Shown: positions 16,553 to 25,270, numbered from the stretch's first letter. The stretch: DNA of 40,888 nucleotides from SSEF01 sp964398485 (GCA_964398485.1 CAYNMD010000004.1:1-40888), one strand, 5' to 3'. The notes: generated by a model not told the origin, from the sequence alone. A program made the numbers and translations.

Positions 16553-18940
16553 ATGTCACGAGAACTTATCATTTTTGATCGTCCGACTAAAAAGAAATCT
16601 ACAGTATCAGTTACTGATGCTGCCCCTTCAGATAGTGGAGAGGTAGCGAAAAAGACGCGCGTCACTGTGGCCCCAGTGACTCCTCGAGTGGCTCCGGTAA
16701 AAAAAGGAGCGGGGAGTACTAAGGCGGGGACGGCTAAAGCCACTTCATCAGTACCAATGTCAAAACCATCGACGAGAATAGCAAAGAAAAAATCTGAACC
16801 AGAGATAGGGCAAGAGTCCGTGAGACCTGCGCCAAAGATTGCTCCTGTCCCGAGTGTTTTTCAGCGTGAGCTTAGTGGTGAGGATGATGCAAAAGATGAG
16901 GGGATTATTGAGTTACCCCAGCCAATAGCCTCAACTGAAAGAACAGAACAGTCAGTAGCGAGACATAAGGATAGAGTGGCTATTCCTGATCTCTCAAATC
17001 CTTTTCCAGATTTAGATCAAGAAGAGTCCAGAGAGACTCAAGTCATTCAAAACGAGAAACCATCGGCTGGGAAAAAATCCGGATGGCTCCCTTTCCAAAA
17101 ATCAAAATCTGTCGCTCGCCCAGTTTCTTCTAGCCGAATTGAGGAAGATATGGATGTTCAGGCAGGGTCTGTAGATGTCGAGGCACTCTATGCCCGAGGT
17201 CTTGCTACTATCAAAGATCTGATCGCCCCACCAGCTATTAAAGTCACGACCAATGTGATGCAGATCGGAGACGTTATGTCTCGGACGCTATTTGTCATAG
17301 CTTACCCACGTTTTCTTTCGACTAATTGGTTTAGCCCGATCGTCAATATCGATTTTGCCATGGACACGGCCCTGTTCGTCCACCCTATTGATACGGCTGA
17401 TATCCTCAAGACTCTGCGTAAACAAGCGACCCAAGTTCAATCTCAGATGAATATTGAGATGGAGGATGGTAAGATTCGAGACCCAGTTCTTGAGGCGGCT
17501 CTTCAAAACATCGAAGAACTTCGTGATCGATTGCAGCAGGGTACGGAAAAGTTTTTTCGCTTCGGACTCTATATTACTCTTTATGGATCGGACGAAAAGG
17601 ATCTCAACTCCAAAACTCAGTCAATCGAGGCACTTCTCGAGGCGCAGCTCGTCTACACGAAGCCAGCAGTTCTTCGGATGGACAAGGGATTTGCTGCTAC
17701 GAGACCTCTGGGAAACGATGTGCTTGATGTGGCTAATAATCTCAACACCGAGCCGCTTTCCACCACCTTCCCATTTGTTTCTTCGGATCTCTCTTCTAAT
17801 GAAGGGATCTTGTACGGCATTAATAGACACAACAATAGCCTGATTCTCTTCGATCGCTTTAAGATGGAGAATGCCAACATGGTTGTCTTTGCCAAGTCTG
17901 GTGCTGGAAAAAGTTATACGGTAAAACTTGAAGTGCTCAGGTCACTTATGTTTGGCACTGATGTGATCATTATCGACCCAGAAAATGAATACAAGCATCT
18001 GTGTGAAACAGTTGGTGGATCATTTATTCCGATTTCTTTGAGTTCTAGTATTCATCTCAATCCTTTTGATTTACCTAAAACAAGAGAAGGTGAGGATCGA
18101 GAAGGGGTATTTCGGAATGCTATTGCTAACTTGGTAGGACTGCTTCATCTTATGCTAGGCACTCTGACGCCAGAGGAGGATTCTATTCTTGATCAGGCAA
18201 TTCGTGAGGCGTATGCTATTCGTGATATCCACCCAGGTACAGATTTTTCTCAATTAACACCAGCGTCTTATCCCACGATGTCAGATCTCTATGCTGCTCT
18301 ACGAAATATGGAGGGGGCAGAGTCGCTTGCTACTCGGTTGGAACGGTATACGGAAGGTATTTTTTCAGGATTTCTTAATCATCAGACAAATATTGAGACA
18401 GAGAATCAACTGACGGTGTTTAATATCCGTGATTTGGAGGAAGAGCTGCGGCCCATCGCTATGTACATGGTGCTTCAGCACATCTGGAATGAAATTCGAT
18501 CAACTCTGAAGAGACGAATTATTGTGGTCGATGAAGCTTGGCTTATGATGCAAAATGAAGATGCTGCAGCCTTTTTGTTCGGAATTGCGAAACGTTGTCG
18601 TAAATATTTTACTGGTCTCACGACGATTACACAGGATATTAGTGATTTTATGTCATCTCGTTATGGGAAGCCGATTGTTACCAACTCATCAATGCAGCTT
18701 CTCTTGAGACAGTCACCAGCCTCGGTAGACTATGTGGCTGAAACTTTTTATCTCACTGATCATGAGAAGTTTCTCTTGCTTGAATCCAATGTTGGTGAGG
18801 GAATATTCTTTGCTGGAACCAAACATGCTGCTATCAAGGTGATTGCCTCGTATAGCGAGGATCAAATCATTACCTCTGATCCCAGACAATTACTTGAAAT
18901 TGAGGAGGCAAAAAGAGAGTTTGATGCCAATAACCCGTAG
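16553..18940 (+). CDS. virB4: VirB4-type ATPase of the T4SS-like system
   Basis: 795-residue cytoplasmic motor ATPase that powers type IV secretion or pilus assembly. Residues 1 to about 205 are Lys/Ser/Pro/Glu-rich and look disordered. Residues ~215-400 are the VirB4 N-terminal domain (FVIAYPRFLSTNWFSPIVNI). The RecA-like motor has Walker A GAGKS (450-454, in FAKSGAGKSYTVK) and Walker B IVVDEAW with D660-E661, then the VirB4-typical TITQDISDFM and NSSMQLLLRQS segments. The start at ATG 16553 was chosen because the upstream TTG (16538) overlaps the previous stop and adds only five residues. The gene lies in the PrgI - TraC-like - VirB4 run. No coupling protein (VirD4), relaxase, VirB11 or outer-membrane core genes are in the window, so substrate and direction of transport are unknown. 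Confidence 0.92.
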   Translation: MSRELIIFDRPTKKKSTVSVTDAAPSDSGEVAKKTRVTVAPVTPRVAPVKKGAGSTKAGTAKATSSVPMSKPSTRIAKKKSEPEIGQESVRPAPKIAPVPSVFQRELSGEDDAKDEGIIELPQPIASTERTEQSVARHKDRVAIPDLSNPFPDLDQEESRETQVIQNEKPSAGKKSGWLPFQKSKSVARPVSSSRIEEDMDVQAGSVDVEALYARGLATIKDLIAPPAIKVTTNVMQIGDVMSRTLFVIAYPRFLSTNWFSPIVNIDFAMDTALFVHPIDTADILKTLRKQATQVQSQMNIEMEDGKIRDPVLEAALQNIEELRDRLQQGTEKFFRFGLYITLYGSDEKDLNSKTQSIEALLEAQLVYTKPAVLRMDKGFAATRPLGNDVLDVANNLNTEPLSTTFPFVSSDLSSNEGILYGINRHNNSLILFDRFKMENANMVVFAKSGAGKSYTVKLEVLRSLMFGTDVIIIDPENEYKHLCETVGGSFIPISLSSSIHLNPFDLPKTREGEDREGVFRNAIANLVGLLHLMLGTLTPEEDSILDQAIREAYAIRDIHPGTDFSQLTPASYPTMSDLYAALRNMEGAESLATRLERYTEGIFSGFLNHQTNIETENQLTVFNIRDLEEELRPIAMYMVLQHIWNEIRSTLKRRIIVVDEAWLMMQNEDAAAFLFGIAKRCRKYFTGLTTITQDISDFMSSRYGKPIVTNSSMQLLLRQSPASVDYVAETFYLTDHEKFLLLESNVGEGIFFAGTKHAAIKVIASYSEDQIITSDPRQLLEIEEAKREFDANNP

Positions 18941-18954
18941 GGACAATTACTAGT

Positions 18955-19431
18955 ATGGCAGGGCCTCATAGCGCGCTTTATAGAGAGAGTCAAGCTGATT
19001 TTTTTCGCATGCGAAACAAAGTTAGTTTCACCGGAGAAAAGCCATCGTGGCTTCTCTATATGATAGTGGGAGTATTTGCGCTCCTTAAGGATATGCTCGA
19101 TATTGTTTTTGGTGTGTTTCCTGGTCTTGGGACGGTTGTTAGCTTAACGTTAGGATTTGGTTTTTCGGTGATTATTTTTCTTCTCCTTTCTATTTTTGAT
19201 CGCTCTGGGGCTGGGTCAGGTAAGAATCGAGCTGTTGCGAAGCAGTTTACTCGTCGTTTTATTACCCTCTTGGGAACGCTATTAGTGGATATACTTCCAA
19301 TTGTAAATTTTCTTCCCGTGGCGACACTTTCTATCATGATTTTGTATTGGCTCGCCAAACGAGATTGGAAGAGGGGGCAGCGGACGCATCAGAAAGAGCT
19401 GCGCCAAATGCAGAGAATGTTGTATGCTTAA
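18955..19431 (+). CDS. Small polytopic membrane protein, unknown
   Basis: 158 residues with a short polar N-terminus containing YRESQADFFRMRNKVSF, then about three hydrophobic segments (roughly 31-50, 58-80 and 105-130) and a strongly basic C-terminal tail (KRDWKRGQRTHQKELRQ) likely in the cytoplasm. No family recognised. It begins 14 bases after virB4 and ends 12 bases before the next membrane-protein gene, so it belongs to the same transcription unit and is a candidate accessory subunit of the secretion-like complex. A GACAAT box (18942-18947) seven bases before the ATG could add an internal promoter. Confidence 0.65.
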   Translation: MAGPHSALYRESQADFFRMRNKVSFTGEKPSWLLYMIVGVFALLKDMLDIVFGVFPGLGTVVSLTLGFGFSVIIFLLLSIFDRSGAGSGKNRAVAKQFTRRFITLLGTLLVDILPIVNFLPVATLSIMILYWLAKRDWKRGQRTHQKELRQMQRMLYA

Positions 19432-19443
19432 AGAAAGGCATCT

Positions 19444-20118
19444 ATGCATACACTCATGTTGATACTGGCCAGAAATAAAGAGTTCTTGGTGACTTCCTTG
19501 GTGGTGATGGTCTCTATTCTTTTTCTTGGTTATTTTAAAGAAAGTAGTCAAATCAGCCCAGCTTTACAGGGGCTTATAGTAGCCGTGGCTGTTTTTTTGG
19601 TAATACCTTTGTTTTATTGTAAAATAGTACTGGAGCAGCCACTTTCGAGGCTTGGTTTTCAGAGGGGGAATCCTTGGGCAGGGATTGGCGGGTCAGTGCT
19701 TGCTCTCGGTATTGCTCTCAGTGCCCTTTTTGTTCTTTGGAACTTCACCCCTCTTTTGGAGGGGTACCGCCTCCCAGTGGCTGTTGAAGAGCAATTTCTT
19801 TTCTTCGTTCTCTATGAAGTTTTGCTCAATGGTCTTTTTCTCTTTCTGTTTGAAGTGTTTTTTCGGGGAATGATCCTTCTTCTGTGGTTAAGGGACTTTC
19901 GTATTTGGGGAGTGTTTCTCCAAGCCCTTGTCTTCACCGGTATTCTTTATCTGAGTGGCGATATGAGCAACGGTATCAATCCTCAGACTCTCCCAATGCT
20001 CCTCTTTGCTCCTTTTGCTGGTCTAATTGCGTATCAGTCACGATCAATTTGGTATAGCTTTGGGGCCTCGTGGTTTTTTATTCTTCTCGTAGATGCGCTC
20101 GTGCTTATTTTACGTTAA
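19444..20118 (+). CDS. Degenerate CPBP-like intramembrane protein
   Basis: 224 residues with about seven or eight hydrophobic segments. The segment FEVFFRGMILLL (19849-19884) resembles the first motif (EExxxR) of CPBP/Abi intramembrane proteases, keeping one Glu and the Arg but lacking the second Glu. The region where a motif 2 His is expected (ALVFTGILYL) has none, and the third motif is also not recognisable. It therefore looks like a CPBP fold without the catalytic set, perhaps a structural or chaperone-like relative; the alternative is an unrelated polytopic protein. AAAGAAAGG ends six bases upstream of the ATG and can serve as ribosome binding site. It ends five bases before the next gene. 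Confidence 0.6.
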   Translation: MHTLMLILARNKEFLVTSLVVMVSILFLGYFKESSQISPALQGLIVAVAVFLVIPLFYCKIVLEQPLSRLGFQRGNPWAGIGGSVLALGIALSALFVLWNFTPLLEGYRLPVAVEEQFLFFVLYEVLLNGLFLFLFEVFFRGMILLLWLRDFRIWGVFLQALVFTGILYLSGDMSNGINPQTLPMLLFAPFAGLIAYQSRSIWYSFGASWFFILLVDALVLILR

Positions 20119-20123
20119 TACCT

Positions 20124-23078
20124 ATGTTATTTTCAGTACATCCAAAAAGGACATTTTTGCAAAAGATTTTTAGCCTGTTTGGAATTATCGGTCTTTTACT
20201 CCCTTCGACGACACCTATTTATGCAGGCCTTTTTAGCGCTCCTAAAGTGCCAATGCCAAATGCCAATGAATTTGCTTCTGACATGGAACAGCGCTATCAC
20301 ATTAATACTGAAAATATCCAGGATCAGGGAGAAACACTCAATGTAAGCGAGAACAAAAAAGGAACTCCACAAGTATCTCTTTTCTTTACCCCAAGCGACC
20401 CTCAGGAGGGTCAGAAGGTTACTGCTCGCGCCTTTCCAATCTATTTTTCTAGCGAGTCTAGTGAAATGTACTTTACCTGGTATCTGCAGCGAAAAGAGTG
20501 TGTCAAGAATAACGCACCTTCTGCAGCTGTCCGGACTCGCTGTGACCTCAATAATGATAGTCGAATAAATGTAGAAGATTGGAAGATTGAAGCGGCAAGA
20601 ATTATTGCAACCAATGGTTATGATGCTAACTACACCAATTATTCAGCGGACTCAGACAATGATGGTTACACGGCTCGTTTTGGCGGTGACAGCCGGGTCA
20701 ACGTTCCCAATCACTGTTATTATCATGATAACTCAAAAGGGGAAAATTATGAGTTGGTAGGCGATGCTGGTACGACAACTTTTAATTGCGCCAGTGGATT
20801 ACAGCCCGTCTGCATGGAAGCGAATGTGGCCGTCGACCCCGGGGAATTTAGTGCTGGTGGCACGGGTGGTACAGGTACAGGTGGTTCTGGCTCAGGTGGT
20901 GATGGTGGCGGCTCTGGAACGGGTGGCTCCGGTGGGTCTGCTACTGGCGGTACTGGTACTGGGGGAAATGGATCGGTCATTGGTGACTCGTTTGATGTAA
21001 CTGGTAATGGTGACACGGTGACTGGCTTCCCATACTGTTCTGGTGGTACCGTCGCTTGTATCACTGGTACCCCTTGTTGTGTGAGTAATCCATCCACGGC
21101 TACAAATTGTACCGTAAATATCACGGGGTCATCATGTTCTGCCGAGACAAGCGGTGATAGTGGGCCAGTTTGTAGACATCTCTTTCCTAAACCTTCAGGA
21201 TTTACAAGTGGAGATGGTGATTTTGGTAAAGATGAAGAAAGATTTTGGCGCACCGATCCAAGTGATCCGAATACTTCTGATAATGGCAATAAAGACGAGG
21301 CTAATGTAGTTGGTCTTGGTCAGGAGGGATTTACTTGGAACTATAGTCGAGGAGACAAGGTCGGAGTGGTGGTTGAGGGCGCCTCGATGATTCCTACCAA
21401 GCATGATGATTCGTCAAACATGATCATGTGGGCGTTTTCCAAAAATACTTGTGACTACAGGAAATATGGAGCTGATGTTGGGACCTATCAGAAATCGGTA
21501 CGTGGTTATACTGTGACAATTCCCACAACGGATCTTGATATTAATAATTGCCTTGAAGACAACTTGGTTGACCCTCTGGAGGGTGGGCAAGGAACGGGTC
21601 TCGAAGTAGAACTCAATGCTACCCCAACTGATCCAATAAATGATAGTACTGGTGGTAATACGGGGGATATTATTACAGTTACCACAAGTGTAAATAATTC
21701 TTCGCAAGAGCTTCGTAGTACTTTCTTTGATTGGAAAGTGTACATATCCAAAGATGGGACAGCCAATCCAACGGCTGGCTGGGAGAATATCAATGCTTAT
21801 CTCATGGGTCAAAAGATGTTGACCCAGACCAAAGGAAATGGTCTTGATTCTTTGACGCTTGCTCTCAATGTGCCTGACGCTGATGTGAGGCGTTTTCTTT
21901 CTGGAGGAGTAGGATACCTTAAGTTTCAGGTGGATGTAGCTGAAAACTTTTCAGCCTCTGGAGCGAATCGTCGTGGTAAGTCAGATATTATTGTTAAATT
22001 TATCTCGACTGCTGAGCGTATCGCTGCCTATATCGTGAATGTAAATGGTGATCCTGCCAAACTCTCTCTCAATGAACAAAAAGAAATTTGTAGTGGTACG
22101 GTAAATCCGGCTGATAATGAAGAACGAAAGATTCTTACCAAGCTTGATGCTAAACTCTGTCGAGTGATCAAAAATGAGATTATTGGTCTCAAGGTGATCT
22201 ATCCGACTGATGGGAATGCCTTTACGAATTTCAACTGGACGATCAATGGCTTGCCCCTCGTGTGTAATACACAGGTATCAGCGAGTTGTGCTAATGAGGC
22301 TCAGGGGGGGATAAACTTTTTCCCTATAATTGGAAATATTGGTGATGTCTTTACTATTACTGTTTCTGCGACACGTTCTCAGGATGTGGCTGGGATTTTT
22401 GATACCGATGTCACTCGTCCGACAGTGAGCGAGAAGACTATTACGCTCTCTCGAGCCTTCAAAATAGTAGAGCCAGGAGTCTCAATAGCTTCAGCTGATA
22501 CTGATCAAGCCTGGCCAAAGGTCTTGGGAAAGTATGTTGATGCTAATGGGAAGCAGTATACTGATTACAGCAAGACAACCCTCCAAGCCTTTGCTGGTTC
22601 AACAGTAAGACTCAAAGCAGAGTTTACCCCTGACTTTCTTGGTTCCTATACTCCGCCACAGGTAGAGCGATCCTGGGCAGTGGATGGCGAGTCTGTGGGG
22701 GATGGTACGAGTAACGAAATTAGTTTTTCTACTCTGAAAAAACCTGGAGAGATATATAATGTCACGCTTTCTTCGGCATATCGCCCAAGTGCTCTTGTAA
22801 GAAAGGCTCTGCAGGATATTTGGAAAATCTCTGCCTTGGACTCGACAGAACTCTATTTCAAAACAGAATCGCAATTGGAGCATCCGGAGCAGGTTGATCT
22901 TGGGAAGGCAGGACAAAACAAGTATCTGGCGCTTCTTTCGAGCTATGTGCCAGCGCCACTCTTGTTTGCGGTAAGGATATTTCTTTCTGTGGGACTCATT
23001 ATCTTTGTGACCGGATTTCTCTTTGCTCTTATCCCTAATGCTCCTACAAGACCAGCCGCTTTTATTCGAAGGCGTTAG
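20124..23078 (+). CDS. Large Cys-rich surface protein with dockerin-like calcium motifs, C-terminal anchor
   Basis: 984 residues. N-terminal signal (about 12-34, ending PIYAG) and a C-terminal membrane segment (about 948-970, LFAVRIFLSVGLIIFVTGF) followed by a basic tail, so the bulk is held outside the cell. At 20541-20585 a motif DLNNDSRINVEDW matches a dockerin/EF-hand calcium loop, and a second copy with DSDNDGY and GDSRVN follows at 20649-20705. A Gly/Ser/Thr linker of about 40 residues (20853-20975) follows. At least 17 Cys in the first half suggest disulphides. The rest is beta-rich, with WTINGLPL and WAVDGESV-type Ig-like segments. The start at 20124 is preferred because the upstream GTG at 20070 lies inside the preceding gene. 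It closes the T4SS-like unit and is followed by a strong terminator; it may be the extracellular part of that machine. Confidence 0.75.
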   Translation: MLFSVHPKRTFLQKIFSLFGIIGLLLPSTTPIYAGLFSAPKVPMPNANEFASDMEQRYHINTENIQDQGETLNVSENKKGTPQVSLFFTPSDPQEGQKVTARAFPIYFSSESSEMYFTWYLQRKECVKNNAPSAAVRTRCDLNNDSRINVEDWKIEAARIIATNGYDANYTNYSADSDNDGYTARFGGDSRVNVPNHCYYHDNSKGENYELVGDAGTTTFNCASGLQPVCMEANVAVDPGEFSAGGTGGTGTGGSGSGGDGGGSGTGGSGGSATGGTGTGGNGSVIGDSFDVTGNGDTVTGFPYCSGGTVACITGTPCCVSNPSTATNCTVNITGSSCSAETSGDSGPVCRHLFPKPSGFTSGDGDFGKDEERFWRTDPSDPNTSDNGNKDEANVVGLGQEGFTWNYSRGDKVGVVVEGASMIPTKHDDSSNMIMWAFSKNTCDYRKYGADVGTYQKSVRGYTVTIPTTDLDINNCLEDNLVDPLEGGQGTGLEVELNATPTDPINDSTGGNTGDIITVTTSVNNSSQELRSTFFDWKVYISKDGTANPTAGWENINAYLMGQKMLTQTKGNGLDSLTLALNVPDADVRRFLSGGVGYLKFQVDVAENFSASGANRRGKSDIIVKFISTAERIAAYIVNVNGDPAKLSLNEQKEICSGTVNPADNEERKILTKLDAKLCRVIKNEIIGLKVIYPTDGNAFTNFNWTINGLPLVCNTQVSASCANEAQGGINFFPIIGNIGDVFTITVSATRSQDVAGIFDTDVTRPTVSEKTITLSRAFKIVEPGVSIASADTDQAWPKVLGKYVDANGKQYTDYSKTTLQAFAGSTVRLKAEFTPDFLGSYTPPQVERSWAVDGESVGDGTSNEISFSTLKKPGEIYNVTLSSAYRPSALVRKALQDIWKISALDSTELYFKTESQLEHPEQVDLGKAGQNKYLALLSSYVPAPLLFAVRIFLSVGLIIFVTGFLFALIPNAPTRPAAFIRRR

Positions 23079-23106
23079 TAAGATTTGGTGGGTAGTAGTA
23101 GAAAAT

Positions 23107-23136
23107 AAAAGCACCAGAAGTACACTGGTGCTTTTT
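23107..23136. terminator. Bidirectional intrinsic terminator between converging units
   Basis: Perfect 11-bp inverted repeat AAAAGCACCAG (23107-23117) / CTGGTGCTTTT (23125-23135) with a 7-base loop. It has a T-run on the + strand, and an A-rich left flank that gives TTTTATTTT on the minus strand. It serves the + secretion block and the minus tRNA-Leu unit, whose 3' end is one base away. Confidence 0.85.
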
Positions 23137-23137
23137 G

Positions 23138-23221
23138 TGCCGCGGGAGAGACTCGAACTCTCATGCCTTTGCAGGCGCCAGCTCCTAAGGCTGGTGTGTC
23201 TACCAATTCCACCACCACGGC
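23138..23221 (-). tRNA. tRNA-Leu (anticodon UAG)
   Basis: Class II tRNA of 84 bases. The acceptor stem GCCGTGG pairs with CCGCGGC, anticodon stem CCAGC/GCTGG holds loop CTTAGGA with anticodon TAG, there is a long variable arm (CGCCTGCAAAGGCAT) and a T-loop TTCGAGT. Discriminator A; CCA is not encoded. It lies 3 bases downstream of the small protein gene at 23225-23536 and ends at the terminator, so it is probably excised from an mRNA-tRNA transcript. Confidence 0.95.
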
Positions 23222-23224
23222 TTA

Positions 23225-23536
23225 TTAGGCGAGAAGAGTTAATTCTCCCGCGCTACTGCGTATCCTCTCTATCTCTTCTCGGAGCGCCCCCTCATGATCG
23301 TATTCCCCATGATGACGAGTCTCTTGTCCGTACGTCTCCTTTTTTTGATCTAAATGAATACTGAAAACATATCTACCAGATTCAGTTTTAACATAACAAT
23401 GGAATCGAGGAAAGCCCCCTTGACCAAGAGGGCGGACGAAGCTCATCTCATTTTCCTTTTGATACTGAAAAATATAGCCAAGCCTACGCATAATAGTAAC
23501 GGCATTATCAGTAGTATGATCAAGAGTGAAACGCAT
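23225..23536 (-). CDS. Small conserved-looking protein between two tRNA genes
   Basis: 103 residues, soluble, alpha/beta, rich in charged and aromatic residues (for example RRLGYIFQYQKENEMSFVRP and RFHCYVKTESGRYVFSIHLD). The start at 23536 is supported by AAGAAGAGA just upstream; a longer frame upstream would run into the tRNA-Pro gene. Family not recognised. It stands between tRNA-Pro and tRNA-Leu on the same strand with gaps of 27 and 3 bases, so it is likely co-transcribed with them and with cca. Whether it has a translation-related role is unknown. Confidence 0.65.
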   Translation of the reverse strand: MRFTLDHTTDNAVTIMRRLGYIFQYQKENEMSFVRPLGQGGFPRFHCYVKTESGRYVFSIHLDQKKETYGQETRHHGEYDHEGALREEIERIRSSAGELTLLA

Positions 23537-23563
23537 ATTCTCTTCTTTCTTCTTTGAATTATG

Positions 23564-23637
23564 TGGTCGGGGTGCCGGGAATTGAACCCGGATTACATGC
23601 ACCCGAAGCATGCGTAATGCCGTTATACCACACCCCG
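23564..23637 (-). tRNA. tRNA-Pro (anticodon CGG), CCA encoded
   Basis: 74 bases including an encoded CCA. The acceptor CGGGGTG pairs with CACCCCG (C1-G72, usual for bacterial tRNA-Pro). Anticodon stem CATGC/GCATG holds loop TTCGGGT with anticodon CGG, and the T arm is CCGGG TTCAATT CCCGG. It begins 20 bases downstream of cca. Confidence 0.95.
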
Positions 23638-23656
23638 TGGGAGGTCGTCTGATCCC

Positions 23657-25201
23657 TTACTGAACTCTATGGACGTCCTTGATATTCTGATCATCCTCGA
23701 GGCGTTTTTCCTCAATTCGTTCCTTGGCGAGAGAACGTAAAGTTTCCAGGTCATTATCCATGAGTTTATGAGCTCGGTCAAGAAGGACGTCCCGTTCATT
23801 TTTCTTGGCATCTTCAATGACTTCGGCTAGAAGACAATCAAGAAGTGCTCCAACCTTTGGTCCAGGCTTCAGCTTTAGCTTTTCCATGAGTTCCTTTCCA
23901 TCGATTTTGAGCATTTTAACAGAAATAGCATCTCGGGAAACCTTATCAATCATGTATTCGAGGTGGCGGAGTTTGTAGGGTTTAGCTTTGGGTACCCCTG
24001 ACCCGAGTCGATCACCAATACGGACAGCCATAAGATCATCCATATTTTCTGGTCCAACTCTCCGAAGAAGGCGGCGGACACTTGCCTCAGTGACTTCACC
24101 AACATTGTAATAGAAGAGATGGTTATCGACGAGTAGAGAAGCATGATCAATTATTTTTTTGGGATAGCGAAGTCTTTCAAGAACCCGTTTTGTTATACGA
24201 GCACCGACATGATCGTGATTGTAGAAGGTAGCGCGATAACCTTCACCACGTTTTGTATCAGGCTTACCAATATCATGAAAGAGAGCAGCCAGTCGCACGG
24301 CGAGCTTATCAGATGGACAAGTCTCGAGCGCTCTCAGGTTATGTTCCCAGACGGTATAGATATGGTGGAGATTTTGTGTGACGCCTATACCTCGCTCGAG
24401 CTCAGGGAGAAAATAGCCAAGAACATGAGCTTCGTGGAGTAATTCTATTCCTTGGCGAGGATGTGAAGAGGTAACAATACGAGAAAATTCATCCCGGATC
24501 CTCTCAATGGAGAGGGCTCCTACTCGGCTTGAGAGGTTTCGGAGAGCATCCCACGTAGAGGGTTCAATTGTCCAGTCAAGTTTTTCCCTCTTCCAGTCAC
24601 CACTCGAGAGTTCGGTAACGAGGCGAATAGCTCGGAGAATACGGAGAGCATCTTCCTCAAATCGTTCTGTAGGATTACCTACAGCACGAATTATTTTTTG
24701 ATGAAGATCATCTTTCCCCCCGAAGGGATCAATAAGAGTAAGGCTGCAGGAAATTAATTGAGTGTCGCTTGGCTTGTCTGGAGAGGTACTGATTGATTGG
24801 TTTAACTTGGCAGCAAGAGCATTGACGGTAAAATCACGACGACCCAGGTCTTCTTCAATCGTTTCAACAAACTCCACAATATCTGGGTGTCTCTGATCAG
24901 TGTAGTTTGATTCAGTGCGATAGGTCGTTACTTCGATGAGATCAGTTGCTTGGTCTTCTGGTGTTGTTTTGAGGAAGCGCCCTACTTTTATACCCACCGT
25001 GCCGAAAGTATTTTCGTATACTGACTCAGGAAAAATTTTCTGAATTGCCTCAGGTTTAGCATCGGTAGTGATATCCCAATCTTTTGGTTCACGACCAAGA
25101 AGGAGATCACGGAGTGATCCACCAACGACAAAAGCCTCGAAACCATGAGTTTCAAGAAGACGAACAACATCAACAACTGGTTGAGGAATGTCTACACGCA
25201 T
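23657..25201 (-). CDS. cca: CCA tRNA nucleotidyltransferase / poly(A) polymerase family with HD domain
   Basis: 514 residues. Adds or repairs the 3' CCA of tRNAs. The N-terminal nucleotidyltransferase domain has the GGxxRD motif (VVGGSLRDLLLG) and the DxD metal site in KDWDITTDA, then RRDFTVNALA. The RNA-binding helical region follows (EDALRILRAIRL). A C-terminal HD domain has WEHNLRAL, LFHDIGKPDTKRG and NHDHVGARI, so it belongs to the class II bacterial type with phosphohydrolase domain. The start at ATG 25201 (MRVDIPQP) fits the family; an in-frame GTG at 25246 would add 15 atypical residues. It lies downstream of infB (69-base gap, with an AATAAT box 9 bases before the start) and directly upstream of tRNA-Pro. 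Of the two tRNAs downstream, tRNA-Leu lacks CCA and needs this enzyme. Confidence 0.93.
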   Translation of the reverse strand: MRVDIPQPVVDVVRLLETHGFEAFVVGGSLRDLLLGREPKDWDITTDAKPEAIQKIFPESVYENTFGTVGIKVGRFLKTTPEDQATDLIEVTTYRTESNYTDQRHPDIVEFVETIEEDLGRRDFTVNALAAKLNQSISTSPDKPSDTQLISCSLTLIDPFGGKDDLHQKIIRAVGNPTERFEEDALRILRAIRLVTELSSGDWKREKLDWTIEPSTWDALRNLSSRVGALSIERIRDEFSRIVTSSHPRQGIELLHEAHVLGYFLPELERGIGVTQNLHHIYTVWEHNLRALETCPSDKLAVRLAALFHDIGKPDTKRGEGYRATFYNHDHVGARITKRVLERLRYPKKIIDHASLLVDNHLFYYNVGEVTEASVRRLLRRVGPENMDDLMAVRIGDRLGSGVPKAKPYKLRHLEYMIDKVSRDAISVKMLKIDGKELMEKLKLKPGPKVGALLDCLLAEVIEDAKKNERDVLLDRAHKLMDNDLETLRSLAKERIEEKRLEDDQNIKDVHRVQ

Positions 25202-25210
25202 TAAAAAATC

Positions 25211-25216
25211 ATTATT
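25211..25216 (-). promoter_or_regulatory. Possible -10 element before cca
   Basis: AATAAT on the minus strand, ending 9 bases before the ATG at 25201; the predicted +1 is near 25204. No clear -35 and no TGn. Weak on its own; listed because the spacing matches other starts in this window. Confidence 0.25.
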
Positions 25217-25270
25217 CCCTGTGCGAAAAAGAGCTGATTTTTGCACGGGATTCGATCGAGAGAGGCGGTT

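Noticed and set aside
20853..20975. Tandem repeat / CRISPR-like array
   Set aside because: The repetition is of Gly/Ser/Thr codons without fixed unit length or spacers; it encodes a protein linker.
20747..21289. Pro-rich 180-codon frame on the minus strand
   Set aside because: Complement of the Gly-rich linker; the Pro runs are simply CC-rich complements of GGN codons.
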